64,000 nt of DNA from Brevinema andersonii (GCF_900112165.1 NZ_FOKY01000004.1:1-64000); one strand, 5' to 3'; shown: positions 1 through 9,905, counted from the stretch's first letter. The notes: generated from the sequence alone by a model not told the origin. Numbers and translations are program-made.

Positions 1-154
1 AGAATCTTTAAATTTTTATCTTATCTAAGGTTAGTTAATACTTTTTTTATTTTCTATTATTTGATTAAATCTATTTTCATTCTTTATTATGAAATATATC
101 TTCTGTTTTTATCAATAATTATCTTTTAGAAATTTTAAATAATCTTCAAAATAA

Positions 155-183
155 TTGAGCTTTTAAATTAAATAATATATAAT
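155..183 (+). promoter_or_regulatory. sigma70-type promoter of tpx
   Basis: TTGAGC (155-160) and TATAAT (178-183) are separated by 17 nt. The strong ribosome site AGGAGG (197-202) lies 8 nt before the tpx ATG. The sequence before this point (1-154) is very AT-rich and shows no gene. Confidence 0.8.
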
Positions 184-210
184 ATAAAATCTTAAAAGGA
201 GGATAGTTAT

Positions 211-705
211 ATGAATATAACATTTCAGGGGAACCCTTTAACCGTAGAAGGGACACAATTACAAGTCGGAGATAAAGCACCTGACTTTTCTTCTGTAAAA
301 ACTGATTTGAATTCATGGTCATTATCAGAAGTTGATGGTGTTAAAATTATTTCTGTTGTACCATCGTTGGATACTGGTGTATGCCAAATCCAAACAAGAA
401 AATTTAGTACCGAAGCAAAAAATCTCGGTGGAGCAAGTGTTATTACTATTTCACTAGATTTGCCTTTTGCACAAGCACGCTGGGCTGGTGAAGAAGGAAT
501 TGATAATATGACTATTGTCAGTGATTATCAAAATAGAGAGTTTGCATTAAAATATGGCTTGCTGATTAAAGAATTAAAATTGCTTTCTCGTGCTGTTTTG
601 GTTCTAGACAAAGATAATACTGTTAAATATGTAGAATATTTGAAAGAAATTACCGATGAACCAGATTATAGTAAAGCAGTTGCTGCTGCTAAAGCACTTA
701 TGTAA
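211..705 (+). CDS. tpx: Thiol peroxidase (Tpx), single-cysteine form
   Basis: Peroxiredoxin of the Tpx family (164 aa, normal length) that reduces peroxides in the cytoplasm, normally with electrons from thioredoxin. The N-terminal FQGNPLTV block, the active-site loop PSLDTGVC with peroxidatic Cys58, and LDLPFAQAR are all family hallmarks. The resolving cysteine that usually follows (RFCG in E. coli Tpx) is replaced here by alanine (RWAG, Ala92), and Cys58 is the only cysteine in the protein. It therefore cannot form the usual intramolecular disulfide and must recycle by another thiol. It is monocistronic, with its own promoter and a bidirectional terminator behind it. Confidence 0.95.
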   Translation: MNITFQGNPLTVEGTQLQVGDKAPDFSSVKTDLNSWSLSEVDGVKIISVVPSLDTGVCQIQTRKFSTEAKNLGGASVITISLDLPFAQARWAGEEGIDNMTIVSDYQNREFALKYGLLIKELKLLSRAVLVLDKDNTVKYVEYLKEITDEPDYSKAVAAAKALM

Positions 706-706
706 A

Positions 707-736
707 TAAAAGAGGAACAAACTGTTCCTCTTTTTA
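707..736. terminator. Bidirectional terminator between tpx and the outer-membrane protein gene
   Basis: A perfect 9-bp stem (711-719 with 723-731) and 3-nt loop is flanked by A-rich sequence on the left and a T run on the right. It can terminate transcription from both convergent genes. Confidence 0.85.
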
Positions 737-2287
737 CTAATAACGGTAAGAAAAATTAGCTCCGATAAATATAAATTGTTTAGCGTCAATTGTATGCACT
801 AAATTGCCGCTTGTTGTTTCGGTAAAAATGCTTTCCATCATACCGCTTTGTTTCCAGAGCAACTCCCACGTCATATTAGGTAGCATATGATATCGTGCGG
901 AAATTTCTAAAATGGTATTATTGGGAGAATAACCTAATCCTTGTTTTAGAATGTTTCTTACGGTCCAAGAAATTCCAACAGTGAAAAATTTTAATAGTTC
1001 TTGTCCCATATCTAATGATGCTTTGAACCACATGTCATTTAGTTTGAAATCTCCATAAATTTCCAGATTGATAAATACGTTTTGCTTTAAGAGTTGTACG
1101 CCAAGAGATGCATTATAGTATGTTAAATTAGGAATAGTTGTTTGTACTTTGGGCAAGCGGATGACCCCATCCTGATTGACATTAGGTCGGTCGATGTAAT
1201 AAAATTCATTAACCCAGCGGGGTTGCCAGCTGCCAAATGCTTGTGAAACTTCAAAACGTATAGGAACAATTTGACTAAACATCATAAGAAAACCTCCAGT
1301 CAAGCCAGATCCAGATGGAATAGTGAAATCGGCATTTATGGAGCTGCTGCCTCCAAAAATATGTGTGTAATCGACATAGAGCATAAAATCAAAAATATTT
1401 TTTTTCTGAGCTAACTGAAATTCAACTCCTGCTTCGATCATGTTAAATGGAAATGGATTAGATGATGGTGAAAAAAGATACAGACCGGGAGAAAAACTTT
1501 GAAAAGGATCTAAATCAGTTCCGTATACAAAATATAACTTTAAATCTTTGAGGAATTGTGCCCGAGGATTTTTAATGCCACTTAATGGTTTGGCGTACAG
1601 TTCTATGGCCATAAGATCAGGTTGTGCGATATTCGCTAATAGATAATTAAATCCTATATATGTTGCGTCCATTTGAAAAGATAATGTTTTGAAAACCTCA
1701 TAAGGACCGAATAGGTTAGGATGATAATCATAAAAAAAACGACCATGACCAATAGAAATACTTTGATTGGTAACGACAGAAATACCGATTCTTTGGAAAA
1801 TGGTGTTTGTTTTCATGCTGGAATATTGAAAGTCAAAAGTTATTTTAGAAACCAATGCAGCTTTGGTTGTCCAGAGAGCTGTAACAAATGCGCTAGTCCA
1901 ATCAAAACGCAACGGTATATCATAGCTCATATAAAACCAAGCAATTTGCATATAAGGAGAAAAAAATATATCCGAATAAGGTAATGTGTCAAATTGGCCA
2001 TATTGAGCACCGATATTGAACCCTGCACGGATTATTGAAGGTTTTTTAGGGCTAGGAGGCACAGGAATATCAGCGAGCCTGTGTAACGGAGGAAGAATGT
2101 CTGTTTGTTCAAAGGTTTCAGGAAGATATAATTGAGCATCCGGTACGCTGCTTTCCTGAGGTCTTAGGGCATCACCCTGCTGAATGATGTTATCTCCAGG
2201 CAGAAACGTAGCATTTCCTTGAGCATAAACAGAAGCAAAACAGATAAATATGCCAAACAGAAAAGTCAAGTACTTAATTATTTTCAT
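737..2287 (-). CDS. Predicted outer-membrane beta-barrel protein, unknown function
   Basis: 516 aa. It starts with a classical signal peptide (basic MKIIK, hydrophobic core, cleavage after SVYA near residue 22). The mature part is rich in alternating aromatic and polar residues and ends in an aromatic, barrel-like C terminus (FSYRY). A Pro-rich linker (PVPPSPKKP, near residue 78) precedes the barrel-like region. I do not recognise a named family. It faces tpx convergently and trkA divergently. A good promoter (-10 at 2294-2299) sits so close to the ATG that the message may have almost no leader, and only a weak ribosome site is visible. Confidence 0.8.
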   Translation of the reverse strand: MKIIKYLTFLFGIFICFASVYAQGNATFLPGDNIIQQGDALRPQESSVPDAQLYLPETFEQTDILPPLHRLADIPVPPSPKKPSIIRAGFNIGAQYGQFDTLPYSDIFFSPYMQIAWFYMSYDIPLRFDWTSAFVTALWTTKAALVSKITFDFQYSSMKTNTIFQRIGISVVTNQSISIGHGRFFYDYHPNLFGPYEVFKTLSFQMDATYIGFNYLLANIAQPDLMAIELYAKPLSGIKNPRAQFLKDLKLYFVYGTDLDPFQSFSPGLYLFSPSSNPFPFNMIEAGVEFQLAQKKNIFDFMLYVDYTHIFGGSSSINADFTIPSGSGLTGGFLMMFSQIVPIRFEVSQAFGSWQPRWVNEFYYIDRPNVNQDGVIRLPKVQTTIPNLTYYNASLGVQLLKQNVFINLEIYGDFKLNDMWFKASLDMGQELLKFFTVGISWTVRNILKQGLGYSPNNTILEISARYHMLPNMTWELLWKQSGMMESIFTETTSGNLVHTIDAKQFIFIGANFSYRY

Positions 2288-2293
2288 TCTTTA

Positions 2294-2322
2294 ATTATAT
2301 GGGATTATCCGATAAATTTCAA
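2294..2322 (-). promoter_or_regulatory. sigma70-type promoter of the 737-2287 gene
   Basis: On the minus strand TTGAAA (2317-2322) and TATAAT (2294-2299) are 17 nt apart. The predicted start of transcription falls at or next to the ATG at 2287. Confidence 0.65.
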
Positions 2323-2343
2323 ATTTATTATAAGACTGAATTC

Positions 2344-2372
2344 TTGATTTTTTAAAAAAAATATTTTATGAT
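2344..2372 (+). promoter_or_regulatory. sigma70-type promoter of the trkA-thiL run
   Basis: TTGATT (2344-2349) and TATGAT (2367-2372) with a 17-nt spacer, upstream of an AAGGAG ribosome site. Confidence 0.65.
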
Positions 2373-2400
2373 AAAGGGAATATCAATGTAAGGAGAATCT

Positions 2401-3132
2401 ATGGCACAAGGTATTGGACAGCAATATACTTATTTAGTCATAGGGATGGGGATTTTTGGCCAGCATATTGCTGAAAGCTTGTCGCGCTCAGAAGCTGAAA
2501 TTATTGTTGTTGATCAAAATCCTGATCCGCTTCAAAAAATTAAAGATTTTCCTGTATTTCCGTTTCAATTGGATTCTACTGCCGAAGATGCTTGGAAAGA
2601 ACTTGATATTACTAAGGTGGATTGTGTTATTGTTTGTATAGGTGAGGATATGATGGCTAGTATTTTAACAACATTGCTGATGAAAAAATTTAACATTCCT
2701 CGTATTATTGCACGCGCCAATAGTGCCGAACATGCTCAAATTTTAGAGCTGATCAATGTATCGGAAATTATCCGCCCTGAAATAGAAAGTGCTGAGAAGT
2801 TAGCTGGTGGTCTTATTGGAGAAACAGGATTTGTTTTATCATATGAACGGATTTGGAAGGATCATGCGATTATTGAAGTGCGAATCAATAAACATATTGC
2901 AGGTCAAACATTAGTAAATCTTGATCTTAGACAGATTTATAAAGTGAATGTTATTGCTATCAAGCATCCAGTTGCACGTGTTGATGAAAATTTTCAAAAT
3001 ATTAATGAGTATGTGATTGATGAAGTTCCGGATCCTAGGCAGCCGCTTGCTGAAGGCGATATCCTTATTATTTTAGGCAAGTTGTCTGATATTGATAGGC
3101 TGGAAAAATCTCCTATTGCGCAAATGAAATAA
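2401..3132 (+). CDS. TrkA/KtrA-type potassium channel regulatory subunit
   Basis: 243 aa, one RCK unit: a Rossmann RCK_N domain with GMGIFG at residues 15-20 and the nucleotide-binding acidic residue Asp38 after strand two, then an RCK_C domain from about residue 155 to 235. Such cytoplasmic subunits bind NAD(H) or ATP and gate a Trk/Ktr membrane potassium channel. Half-length with a single RCK pair is the KtrA arrangement rather than the doubled TrkA of E. coli. The membrane partner (TrkH/KtrB) is not adjacent. The start is supported by AAGGAG 7 nt upstream. thiL follows after 12 nt. Confidence 0.85.
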   Translation: MAQGIGQQYTYLVIGMGIFGQHIAESLSRSEAEIIVVDQNPDPLQKIKDFPVFPFQLDSTAEDAWKELDITKVDCVIVCIGEDMMASILTTLLMKKFNIPRIIARANSAEHAQILELINVSEIIRPEIESAEKLAGGLIGETGFVLSYERIWKDHAIIEVRINKHIAGQTLVNLDLRQIYKVNVIAIKHPVARVDENFQNINEYVIDEVPDPRQPLAEGDILIILGKLSDIDRLEKSPIAQMK

Positions 3133-3144
3133 TCCGGAGGATCT

Positions 3145-4119
3145 ATGCAGCAAGAACTCAAAAGTGAAGATGAAATCATACAGGAATTAATGATTCTTTT
3201 TGAAGTCGAAGGGGATCGTATTGGTATTGGAGATGATGCTGCCGTATTGGAGTATCATCAGTTGCTTTCTGTTGATGCGATGGTTGAAGGTGTCCATTTT
3301 CTTAAGGAAAAAGCTTCTTGGGATGATGTTGCTTACAAACTTTTTGCTGGAAGTGCTAGCGATATGGCAGCAATGGGTGGTTATGTGACTGGTTACCTTT
3401 TGAGTTTAGGAATGCCTTATGATTGGCATAATGATGATTTACGTATTTTTATTCAAGGTATTAAAGAGTTCATTCATGAATTTCCTGCTGATCTATTGGG
3501 CGGAGATATTGTGCGTTCAAAAGAGTTTTTTGGGTCTGTTACAGTTCTGGGAAAAACATTTACTCAACCTTGGCTTCGAACTGCAGCCAAGCCTGGTGAT
3601 TTTATTTATGTAACGGGTACTTTGGGTGATTCACAGCTTTATCTTCAGCATGAATTGAGAAAAAATATTTTGCCTATGAAAGATTTAACTTATTTTAAGC
3701 AGCGTCATTATCGACCTATTCCTCGTATTGATTGGGCGCAAGAAATCAATAAAAAATATCGGGTTCATGCGGCGATGGATATTAGCGATGGTTTGATTGA
3801 AGATCTTAGTAAATTATGTCGCTTATCAGGAGTTAATTTTTATGTTGACGCGAATCTTCTGCCTTTGAGTACAGCATTTATTGGGGAAGAAAATATTTCA
3901 GAACATAAAGTGTTTTATCAGCATAATGCGCTTATCGGCGGCGAAGATTATGAGTTGATTATTATTACGGATGAAATTATGGATGAAGATACTTTGCTAG
4001 ATCAAGGTGTAAAAATAACTAGAATTGGTCGCATTCTTACGGAAGAAGAAACTAGTATTGTCTTATGGAACAATAAGCGTCATACCAGTAATGAATTTCA
4101 GGGTTATAGGCATTCTTAA
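3145..4119 (+). CDS. thiL: Thiamine-monophosphate kinase
   Basis: 324 aa, AIR-synthase/ThiL fold. It phosphorylates thiamine monophosphate to the active cofactor thiamine diphosphate. Visible family motifs are GDDAA (29-33) for metal/ATP, VDAMVEGVHF near 43-52, SASDMAAMG, GGDIVRS and DISDGLIEDL. The ribosome site GGAGG precedes the ATG. The gene lies in the trkA-to-argS run, and its stop codon directly abuts the ATG that could start the next gene (TAAATG), so translation is probably coupled. Confidence 0.93.
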   Translation: MQQELKSEDEIIQELMILFEVEGDRIGIGDDAAVLEYHQLLSVDAMVEGVHFLKEKASWDDVAYKLFAGSASDMAAMGGYVTGYLLSLGMPYDWHNDDLRIFIQGIKEFIHEFPADLLGGDIVRSKEFFGSVTVLGKTFTQPWLRTAAKPGDFIYVTGTLGDSQLYLQHELRKNILPMKDLTYFKQRHYRPIPRIDWAQEINKKYRVHAAMDISDGLIEDLSKLCRLSGVNFYVDANLLPLSTAFIGEENISEHKVFYQHNALIGGEDYELIIITDEIMDEDTLLDQGVKITRIGRILTEEETSIVLWNNKRHTSNEFQGYRHS

Positions 4120-4159
4120 ATGCAACAGCGCTTAGAAAATACTCTTTATAAGGTGATGC

Positions 4160-4612
4160 GTGCGTATTTTCCAGATTTCTCGGGGGGGGGGGGGGGGGGG
4201 GGTAAATATTCCTTATATTAAACTTTCTCAAGGGAGATTCAAAAAACAGCGTAGAAGCATTGTTTTTGGAACGTATGATGCGCTTAAAAATGAAATAAAA
4301 ATTCATCCTATTCTTTTAGAGTCAGTACCAGAAATTGCTTTAGAGTTTGTTATTTATCATGAATTACTTCATTTTATGGAGCGTGATATTTTGCTGGTAC
4401 GCAAAAAGAAAATGCGTGTACATACTAAAGAGTTTCGGCAGCAAGAAAAAAAATTTTTTCACTATGATAAAGCCCAAAAAATATTAAAAGATTTGTTATA
4501 TAATCGTGAAATTTCTTATGTAGACAGACTTTCTCTTGAAGAACAGATAACTGCTTCTGTGGATAACGATAACCTTGACAAGATTTTAACATACTATAAA
4601 AACAAACAATAA
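4160..4612 (+). CDS. SprT/YgjP-like zinc metalloprotease, frame controlled by a poly-G tract
   Basis: The body of the protein shows a zinc-protease core: a strand-rich segment, then VIYHELLHFM (HExxH zinc site) and a third-ligand candidate in VHTKEF. As read, the only start in frame with this core is GTG 4160, because 21 consecutive G (4182-4202) lie between the upstream starts and the core. The natural start is probably ATG 4120, which abuts the thiL stop, or ATG 4156. Both are in the frame that runs through seven glycine codons and ends at TAA 4219. With 20 G (or 17, 23) ATG 4120 would enter the core frame and give about 163 aa. Expression is therefore expected to switch with tract length. 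The substrate is unknown. Confidence 0.75.
   Translation: MRIFQISRGGGGGGVNIPYIKLSQGRFKKQRRSIVFGTYDALKNEIKIHPILLESVPEIALEFVIYHELLHFMERDILLVRKKKMRVHTKEFRQQEKKFFHYDKAQKILKDLLYNREISYVDRLSLEEQITASVDNDNLDKILTYYKNKQ
4182..4202 (+). repeat. Homopolymer of 21 G inside a coding region (contingency-tract candidate)
   Basis: Uninterrupted G21 in an otherwise AT-rich gene, placed 20 codons after the likely ATG. Tracts of this length slip readily during replication and place the downstream metalloprotease core in or out of frame. The exact count is also the kind of number assemblies get wrong. Confidence 0.95.
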
Positions 4613-4623
4613 GGAGTTCTTAT

Positions 4624-4833
4624 ATGGTAAAGAAAAGGTATATGAATAAAAATAACTGGCTCATGATGGGATTAGGTATCCTGATTACGTTTTTAGGGTA
4701 TTATCTTATTTCGCCTATCACTAGAGATTATGAGACTCCTAAAGCATTTTTTGCAATTCTGGTTCTTAATGTTGGATTGCTGATAGTAATTTTAGGGCTT
4801 TCCTTAAATTTTTCGGTAGGACAGTCTAGATGA
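4624..4833 (+). CDS. Small two-helix membrane protein, unknown function
   Basis: 69 aa. A basic N terminus (VKKRYMNKNN) is followed by two hydrophobic helices, about 13-31 and 42-61, joined by a polar loop with charged residues (TRDYETPK). The ribosome site AAGGAG sits 8 nt before the ATG at 4624. Its stop overlaps the argS start (ATGA), so it is translated with argS. No family recognised. Confidence 0.7.
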   Translation: MVKKRYMNKNNWLMMGLGILITFLGYYLISPITRDYETPKAFFAILVLNVGLLIVILGLSLNFSVGQSR

Positions 4834-6392
4834 TCAATTGCTCACCTAAGGAATCCATTCGTTATTTGGTGACGCAGGCTCTTATTAGAATAGGAGCTGA
4901 AATTCCTCATTTTATTGCGGTTGAATCCCCAGAAAATCCAGAATATGGTCATTATGCTGTTCCGATTGCTATGCAGCTTGCGCGTTCTCTGAAAAAAAAT
5001 CCACGGCTTATTGCTCAAGAAATATATAATATCATACATCAAGATTCTATGTTTTCTAAGGTTGAAATTGCAAGAGCTGGATATTTAAATTTTTTTTTAA
5101 GTTCGGATTATCTAGAGCAAAAACTTCAATTTATTATGAGCCATAATGATTATGGAAAAAACTCTTCTCTTCAAGGCAAACATATACTTTTGGAATATGT
5201 CAGTGCAAATCCTACAGGGCCTCTTCATATTGGACATGGGCGTTGGGCAGCTATAGGTGATAGTTTGGCACGGTTTCTTAGTTTTTCGGGAGCTTCAGTA
5301 CACCGCGAATTTTATATTAATGATGCTGGAATTCAAATCGCCCATCTAAATGAAAGTGTTCAGGCAGTACTTAGAGGAGATGCTATTTCAGAAGACGGTT
5401 ATCATGGAACATATATTACAGAACTTGCTCAGGAAACAAAAGCACTAAATCAGCCTCCGGAACAGATTATGTTGGAAAAACAAAAAGCTACTCTTAATGA
5501 ATTTCGTGTTGTTTTTGATACTTGGTTTTCAGAGAAAACATTACATGAATCAGGTGATTTAGAAACAGCCATCCAAAAACTTAAGGGAAAAAATGCTGCT
5601 TACACTAAAGATGGAGCACTATGGTTTCGTTCTTCTGAATTAGGAAAGGATGATAAAGATCGTGTTTTGGTTAAAAGTGATGGCTCGTATACTTATTTTG
5701 CTGCAGATATTGCCTATCATTTCAGCAAAATAAAGCGAGGATATTCTTTTTTGATTGATATTTTAGGTGCTGATCATCATGGTTATGTGGAACGGATTGC
5801 TGCAGCTGTAAAAATTTTTGGTGGTGAATTATTTGTGCTTTTAGGGCAGCTGGTGAATTTGTTCCGGAATGGTGAGCCTGTTCGTATGTCAAAACGTACT
5901 GGTGATTTGATTTCGTTGGATGAAGTAATTAATGAGATAGGTGTTGATGCATTACGTTATTTATTGTTACGGCGTCCTATCCGTTCAGCACTTGATTTTG
6001 ACCTGGAGAAAGCAAAAATTATCAGTAATGATAATCCTGTTTATTATGTTCAATATGCTCACGCTCGGATTTGTTCTATTTTAAGAAATACCCAGCTGGA
6101 TGCCGATTTTCAGCATTTTAAAGGCGAACATGAAAAAGAGTTGCTTAGAGAAATAGTAAAATTTGAAGATATTATTTTAGAAATTGCTCATGATTTTGAT
6201 TTACAAAAATTGCCTGCTTATCTTGAAGGATTAGCTTCATGTTTCCACCGTTTTTATAAGAACTGCAGAATTATTGACGATCCTAATGAATCATCACGAT
6301 TAGCGTTATGTGTTGCTGCACGGACAGTTTTTGCCAATGGATTAGAATTGCTGGGTGTCTCTGCTCCAGAAGTAATGAGCCATGAGGCTTGA
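4830..6392 (+). CDS. argS: Arginyl-tRNA synthetase
   Basis: Class I synthetase that charges tRNA-Arg. 520 aa, at the short end for the family. The N-terminal tRNA-D-loop-binding domain (1-95) is present, followed by the catalytic core with EYVSANPTGPLHIGHG (HIGH at 133-136), the KMSKS-equivalent RMSKRTGD near 353-360, and a C-terminal all-helical anticodon-binding domain starting around NPVYYVQYAHAR. The start overlaps the preceding stop by 4 nt. Its end overlaps the next gene by 11 nt. Confidence 0.96.
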   Translation: MINCSPKESIRYLVTQALIRIGAEIPHFIAVESPENPEYGHYAVPIAMQLARSLKKNPRLIAQEIYNIIHQDSMFSKVEIARAGYLNFFLSSDYLEQKLQFIMSHNDYGKNSSLQGKHILLEYVSANPTGPLHIGHGRWAAIGDSLARFLSFSGASVHREFYINDAGIQIAHLNESVQAVLRGDAISEDGYHGTYITELAQETKALNQPPEQIMLEKQKATLNEFRVVFDTWFSEKTLHESGDLETAIQKLKGKNAAYTKDGALWFRSSELGKDDKDRVLVKSDGSYTYFAADIAYHFSKIKRGYSFLIDILGADHHGYVERIAAAVKIFGGELFVLLGQLVNLFRNGEPVRMSKRTGDLISLDEVINEIGVDALRYLLLRRPIRSALDFDLEKAKIISNDNPVYYVQYAHARICSILRNTQLDADFQHFKGEHEKELLREIVKFEDIILEIAHDFDLQKLPAYLEGLASCFHRFYKNCRIIDDPNESSRLALCVAARTVFANGLELLGVSAPEVMSHEA

Positions 6393-6771
6393 TAAGTGGC
6401 TTAAAGTAACTCTTATTTTTAAGCAGCGTTCTAAAGTCGTATCTTACATTGAAAACAATAAAATCCGTGTCAACAACGAGCCGGTGAAAGCATCAAAAAC
6501 TGTTAAGATTGGTGATGTTATTAGCATACAAAAAGAAATTGGCGTTTATCACTATACAGTTTTGAGACTATCAGAAAAAAATGTGACAACAGTGGAAGCT
6601 AAAGAAATGTATGCTTTGCAGATGCTAGAACAACAAGGATCAGAAGATGAGAAATTCATCAGAAAGATCGAAAAAGACAGGGTGCTTGCTGCAAAAAAAG
6701 ATTGGAACAAAATGTATGATAATAAAAAACAGCAACGTAAGTTACGAGCGCGAAAATATAATTTTGAATAG
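6382..6771 (+). CDS. S4-domain RNA-binding protein (Hsp15/RqcP-like)
   Basis: 129 aa. The N-terminal 60 residues are an S4 RNA-binding domain (MRLDKWLKVTLIFKQRSK...VKASKTVKIGD). The C terminus is strongly basic. Hsp15/RqcP proteins bind 50S subunits or obstructed 50S-peptidyl-tRNA complexes in ribosome rescue; whether this one does so is inference from the domain. It overlaps argS by 11 nt, so the two are co-translated. Confidence 0.8.
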   Translation: MRLDKWLKVTLIFKQRSKVVSYIENNKIRVNNEPVKASKTVKIGDVISIQKEIGVYHYTVLRLSEKNVTTVEAKEMYALQMLEQQGSEDEKFIRKIEKDRVLAAKKDWNKMYDNKKQQRKLRARKYNFE

Positions 6772-6778
6772 CGTAGAA

Positions 6779-6807
6779 TTGACATTTCGAGAAAATTGTG
6801 ATAAACT
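6779..6807 (+). promoter_or_regulatory. Strong promoter of enolase
   Basis: Consensus TTGACA (6779-6784), 17-nt spacer with the extended element TGA (6799-6801), then TAAACT (6802-6807). Confidence 0.85.
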
Positions 6808-6823
6808 TTATTTTCAAAGTTAG

Positions 6824-8173
<1,350 letters not shown>

Positions 8174-8215
8174 TATTTGTATTATAAAGTTATAAACTAA
8201 ATAGAAAAATAATGA

Positions 8216-8273
8216 ACAAGGTAGTAGAAATTGATAGTAAATTTGAACTTATTATCTAATACCTTTTCTTTTT
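8216..8273 (+). terminator. Possible terminator of eno
   Basis: An imperfect 10-bp stem (AAGGTAGTAG at 8218-8227 with CTAATACCTT at 8256-8265, one mismatch) is followed by a T-rich tail. The loop is long, so the call is tentative. Confidence 0.4.
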
Positions 8274-8314
8274 CAATCTATTTTTATAGCTATGTAAGTG
8301 TGGAATTGTATATT

Positions 8315-9127
8315 TTACTCATTATTTGTTTCTTTTAGTGTATTTTTGAGAACATCTTCATATTGAGAATCATCAAGAGGGTGCTCTGTAATATCCCATG
8401 GAAGTGTAGTCATTGGTTTTCCTGATTGTTGAACTTTGTAAGTTCCACCAATAGCACGCCCATTATCAATAATGAGGTCATGAGTGATAGTTCCTTTATA
8501 AATACCATCAACAGATAGGGTACCTACTAACTTTCCTTGTTGTTTAAAGAGTTTAAAAATCTGAACTTCGTAAGTGCCGTTTATTTTCAAACTTTGATCA
8601 ATGAAATCTTTATATTCAATCATAATTCTTAATGGTTTTTTTATAATGCCTGTAGTTTTATAGATCAAATGTCCGCCACGCCAACCAGATTTTTTTTCAC
8701 CAACAAAGTTAAGCATTTTCATTGTACGAATACGAGGTAGTGAAGAATCGATTCCTTTTTGAAATTCAAGAAAAAATTCAATATCACTAACTTTTCGATG
8801 ACCAATATCTTCCATGCGGTGAATTTCGTTATCTTGATGGTCGAGTGCTACAATGATATATTTGTGTTCACCGAAGGAAACTTTAGAATCAGTAAATTCA
8901 GTATTTGTGACAATACTTAAAACTTGGGGTTCTAAGGTAATTTCTTTGCCTTTATGTATTTTTTTAGGAATATGATCGATTCTTAAAATTTTATATTTGA
9001 CGGCGGCAGGAATTTTTTTCCAAACTAGAATAATTTTATCATTGTAAGTTCCATCACTTGCTGATACAGGAAATATAGGCTGGTTCATAAAAAGCAGCCA
9101 TAAAAACAATAAATTCCATACCTTCAT
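8315..9127 (-). CDS. Exported protein with an N-terminal fibronectin-III-like segment
   Basis: 270 aa. Signal peptide at 1-23 (hydrophobic WNLLFLWLLFM, likely cut after VSA). The next 75 residues (SDGTYNDKIILVWKKIPAAVKYKILR...) follow the fibronectin type III pattern of a conserved W and Y in paired strands. The rest is beta-rich with several basic patches, and I do not recognise it. It follows tmk by 16 nt and is probably co-transcribed with it. Location is likely periplasmic or surface; no lipobox is visible. Confidence 0.7.
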   Translation of the reverse strand: MKVWNLLFLWLLFMNQPIFPVSASDGTYNDKIILVWKKIPAAVKYKILRIDHIPKKIHKGKEITLEPQVLSIVTNTEFTDSKVSFGEHKYIIVALDHQDNEIHRMEDIGHRKVSDIEFFLEFQKGIDSSLPRIRTMKMLNFVGEKKSGWRGGHLIYKTTGIIKKPLRIMIEYKDFIDQSLKINGTYEVQIFKLFKQQGKLVGTLSVDGIYKGTITHDLIIDNGRAIGGTYKVQQSGKPMTTLPWDITEHPLDDSQYEDVLKNTLKETNNE

Positions 9128-9143
9128 AAGATCTCCAAAATGA

Positions 9144-9776
9144 TTATAAATTAATAAATCGCTTATCTTTTTGAGCTAATAAATCTAAAATAGTCATATG
9201 AATTGATTCTGGATCAGAACTAGCATCTATTATTTCGATATAATCAAAGTCAGATGCTATTTTCTGGTATCCTTTCCAAATAGCTTCATGAAATTCTTTG
9301 CTTTCACGTTCAATTCTGTCTAGACCAATGGTTTTATGTTTAATCTGCAAGCGTTCTGTGATGGTTGTTAGTGGAGGGTTTAACAAAAAAGTAATATCAG
9401 GATGCTTGTTGAAGACAGCGACTTGAGAAATTTCTCTTAATACTTTTTGGTCCAGATGGCGCCCAAAGCCTTGATAAACCAAAGAAGAATGAAAATAACG
9501 ATCACTGATAACGACAAATTCTTGTTCCAGATGAGGAATAATTTTTGTTTCTGTTAATTGACTGCGTGCTGCAGAAAAAATGAAGAATTCTGTAATAGGA
9601 GTTGATGTTTCCGTTAACAAAAGATCACGTAATTTTTCACCCAAAGGGGTACCTCCAGGTTCACGAACTAATATTACAGGAATTTCATGCTTTAAGCAGT
9701 ATTCATATAAAAGTTTGCATTGCAAAGATTTTCCCGAACATTCCACACCTTCAAAGCTAACAAATAACCCCTTCAT
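9144..9776 (-). CDS. tmk: Thymidylate kinase
   Basis: 210 aa. Phosphorylates dTMP to dTDP for DNA synthesis. The P-loop reads GVECSGKS (10-17), where most homologues have GxDGxGKS. The DR(Y/F) substrate motif is in SDRYFHSSL and the dTMP-binding REPGGTPLGEKLR is intact. First gene of a two-gene leftward unit driven by the promoter at 9813-9841. Confidence 0.95.
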   Translation of the reverse strand: MKGLFVSFEGVECSGKSLQCKLLYEYCLKHEIPVILVREPGGTPLGEKLRDLLLTETSTPITEFFIFSAARSQLTETKIIPHLEQEFVVISDRYFHSSLVYQGFGRHLDQKVLREISQVAVFNKHPDITFLLNPPLTTITERLQIKHKTIGLDRIERESKEFHEAIWKGYQKIASDFDYIEIIDASSDPESIHMTILDLLAQKDKRFINL

Positions 9777-9812
9777 ATTTTACCTCTTGAATTTGGTATT
9801 TTGCTGCTGATT

Positions 9813-9841
9813 ATTATAGAGTATTTTGGCTTTTTTGTCTA
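9813..9841 (-). promoter_or_regulatory. Promoter of tmk
   Basis: Minus strand TAGACA (9836-9841), 17 nt, TATAAT (9813-9818). Confidence 0.65.
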
Positions 9842-9866
9842 CTTAATAAGGTTATTGTAAAATAAT

Positions 9867-9895
9867 TTGACCTTGGAACAATTATTTTTTATAAT
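9867..9895 (+). promoter_or_regulatory. Promoter of the exported TPR-like protein gene
   Basis: TTGACC (9867-9872), 17-nt spacer, TATAAT (9890-9895). Confidence 0.8.
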
Positions 9896-9905
9896 AATAT
9901 AGGGC

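Noticed and set aside
1721-1984. Plus-strand frame inside the outer-membrane protein gene
   Set aside because: Shadow of a well-supported minus-strand gene, with no ribosome site and low-complexity basic composition.
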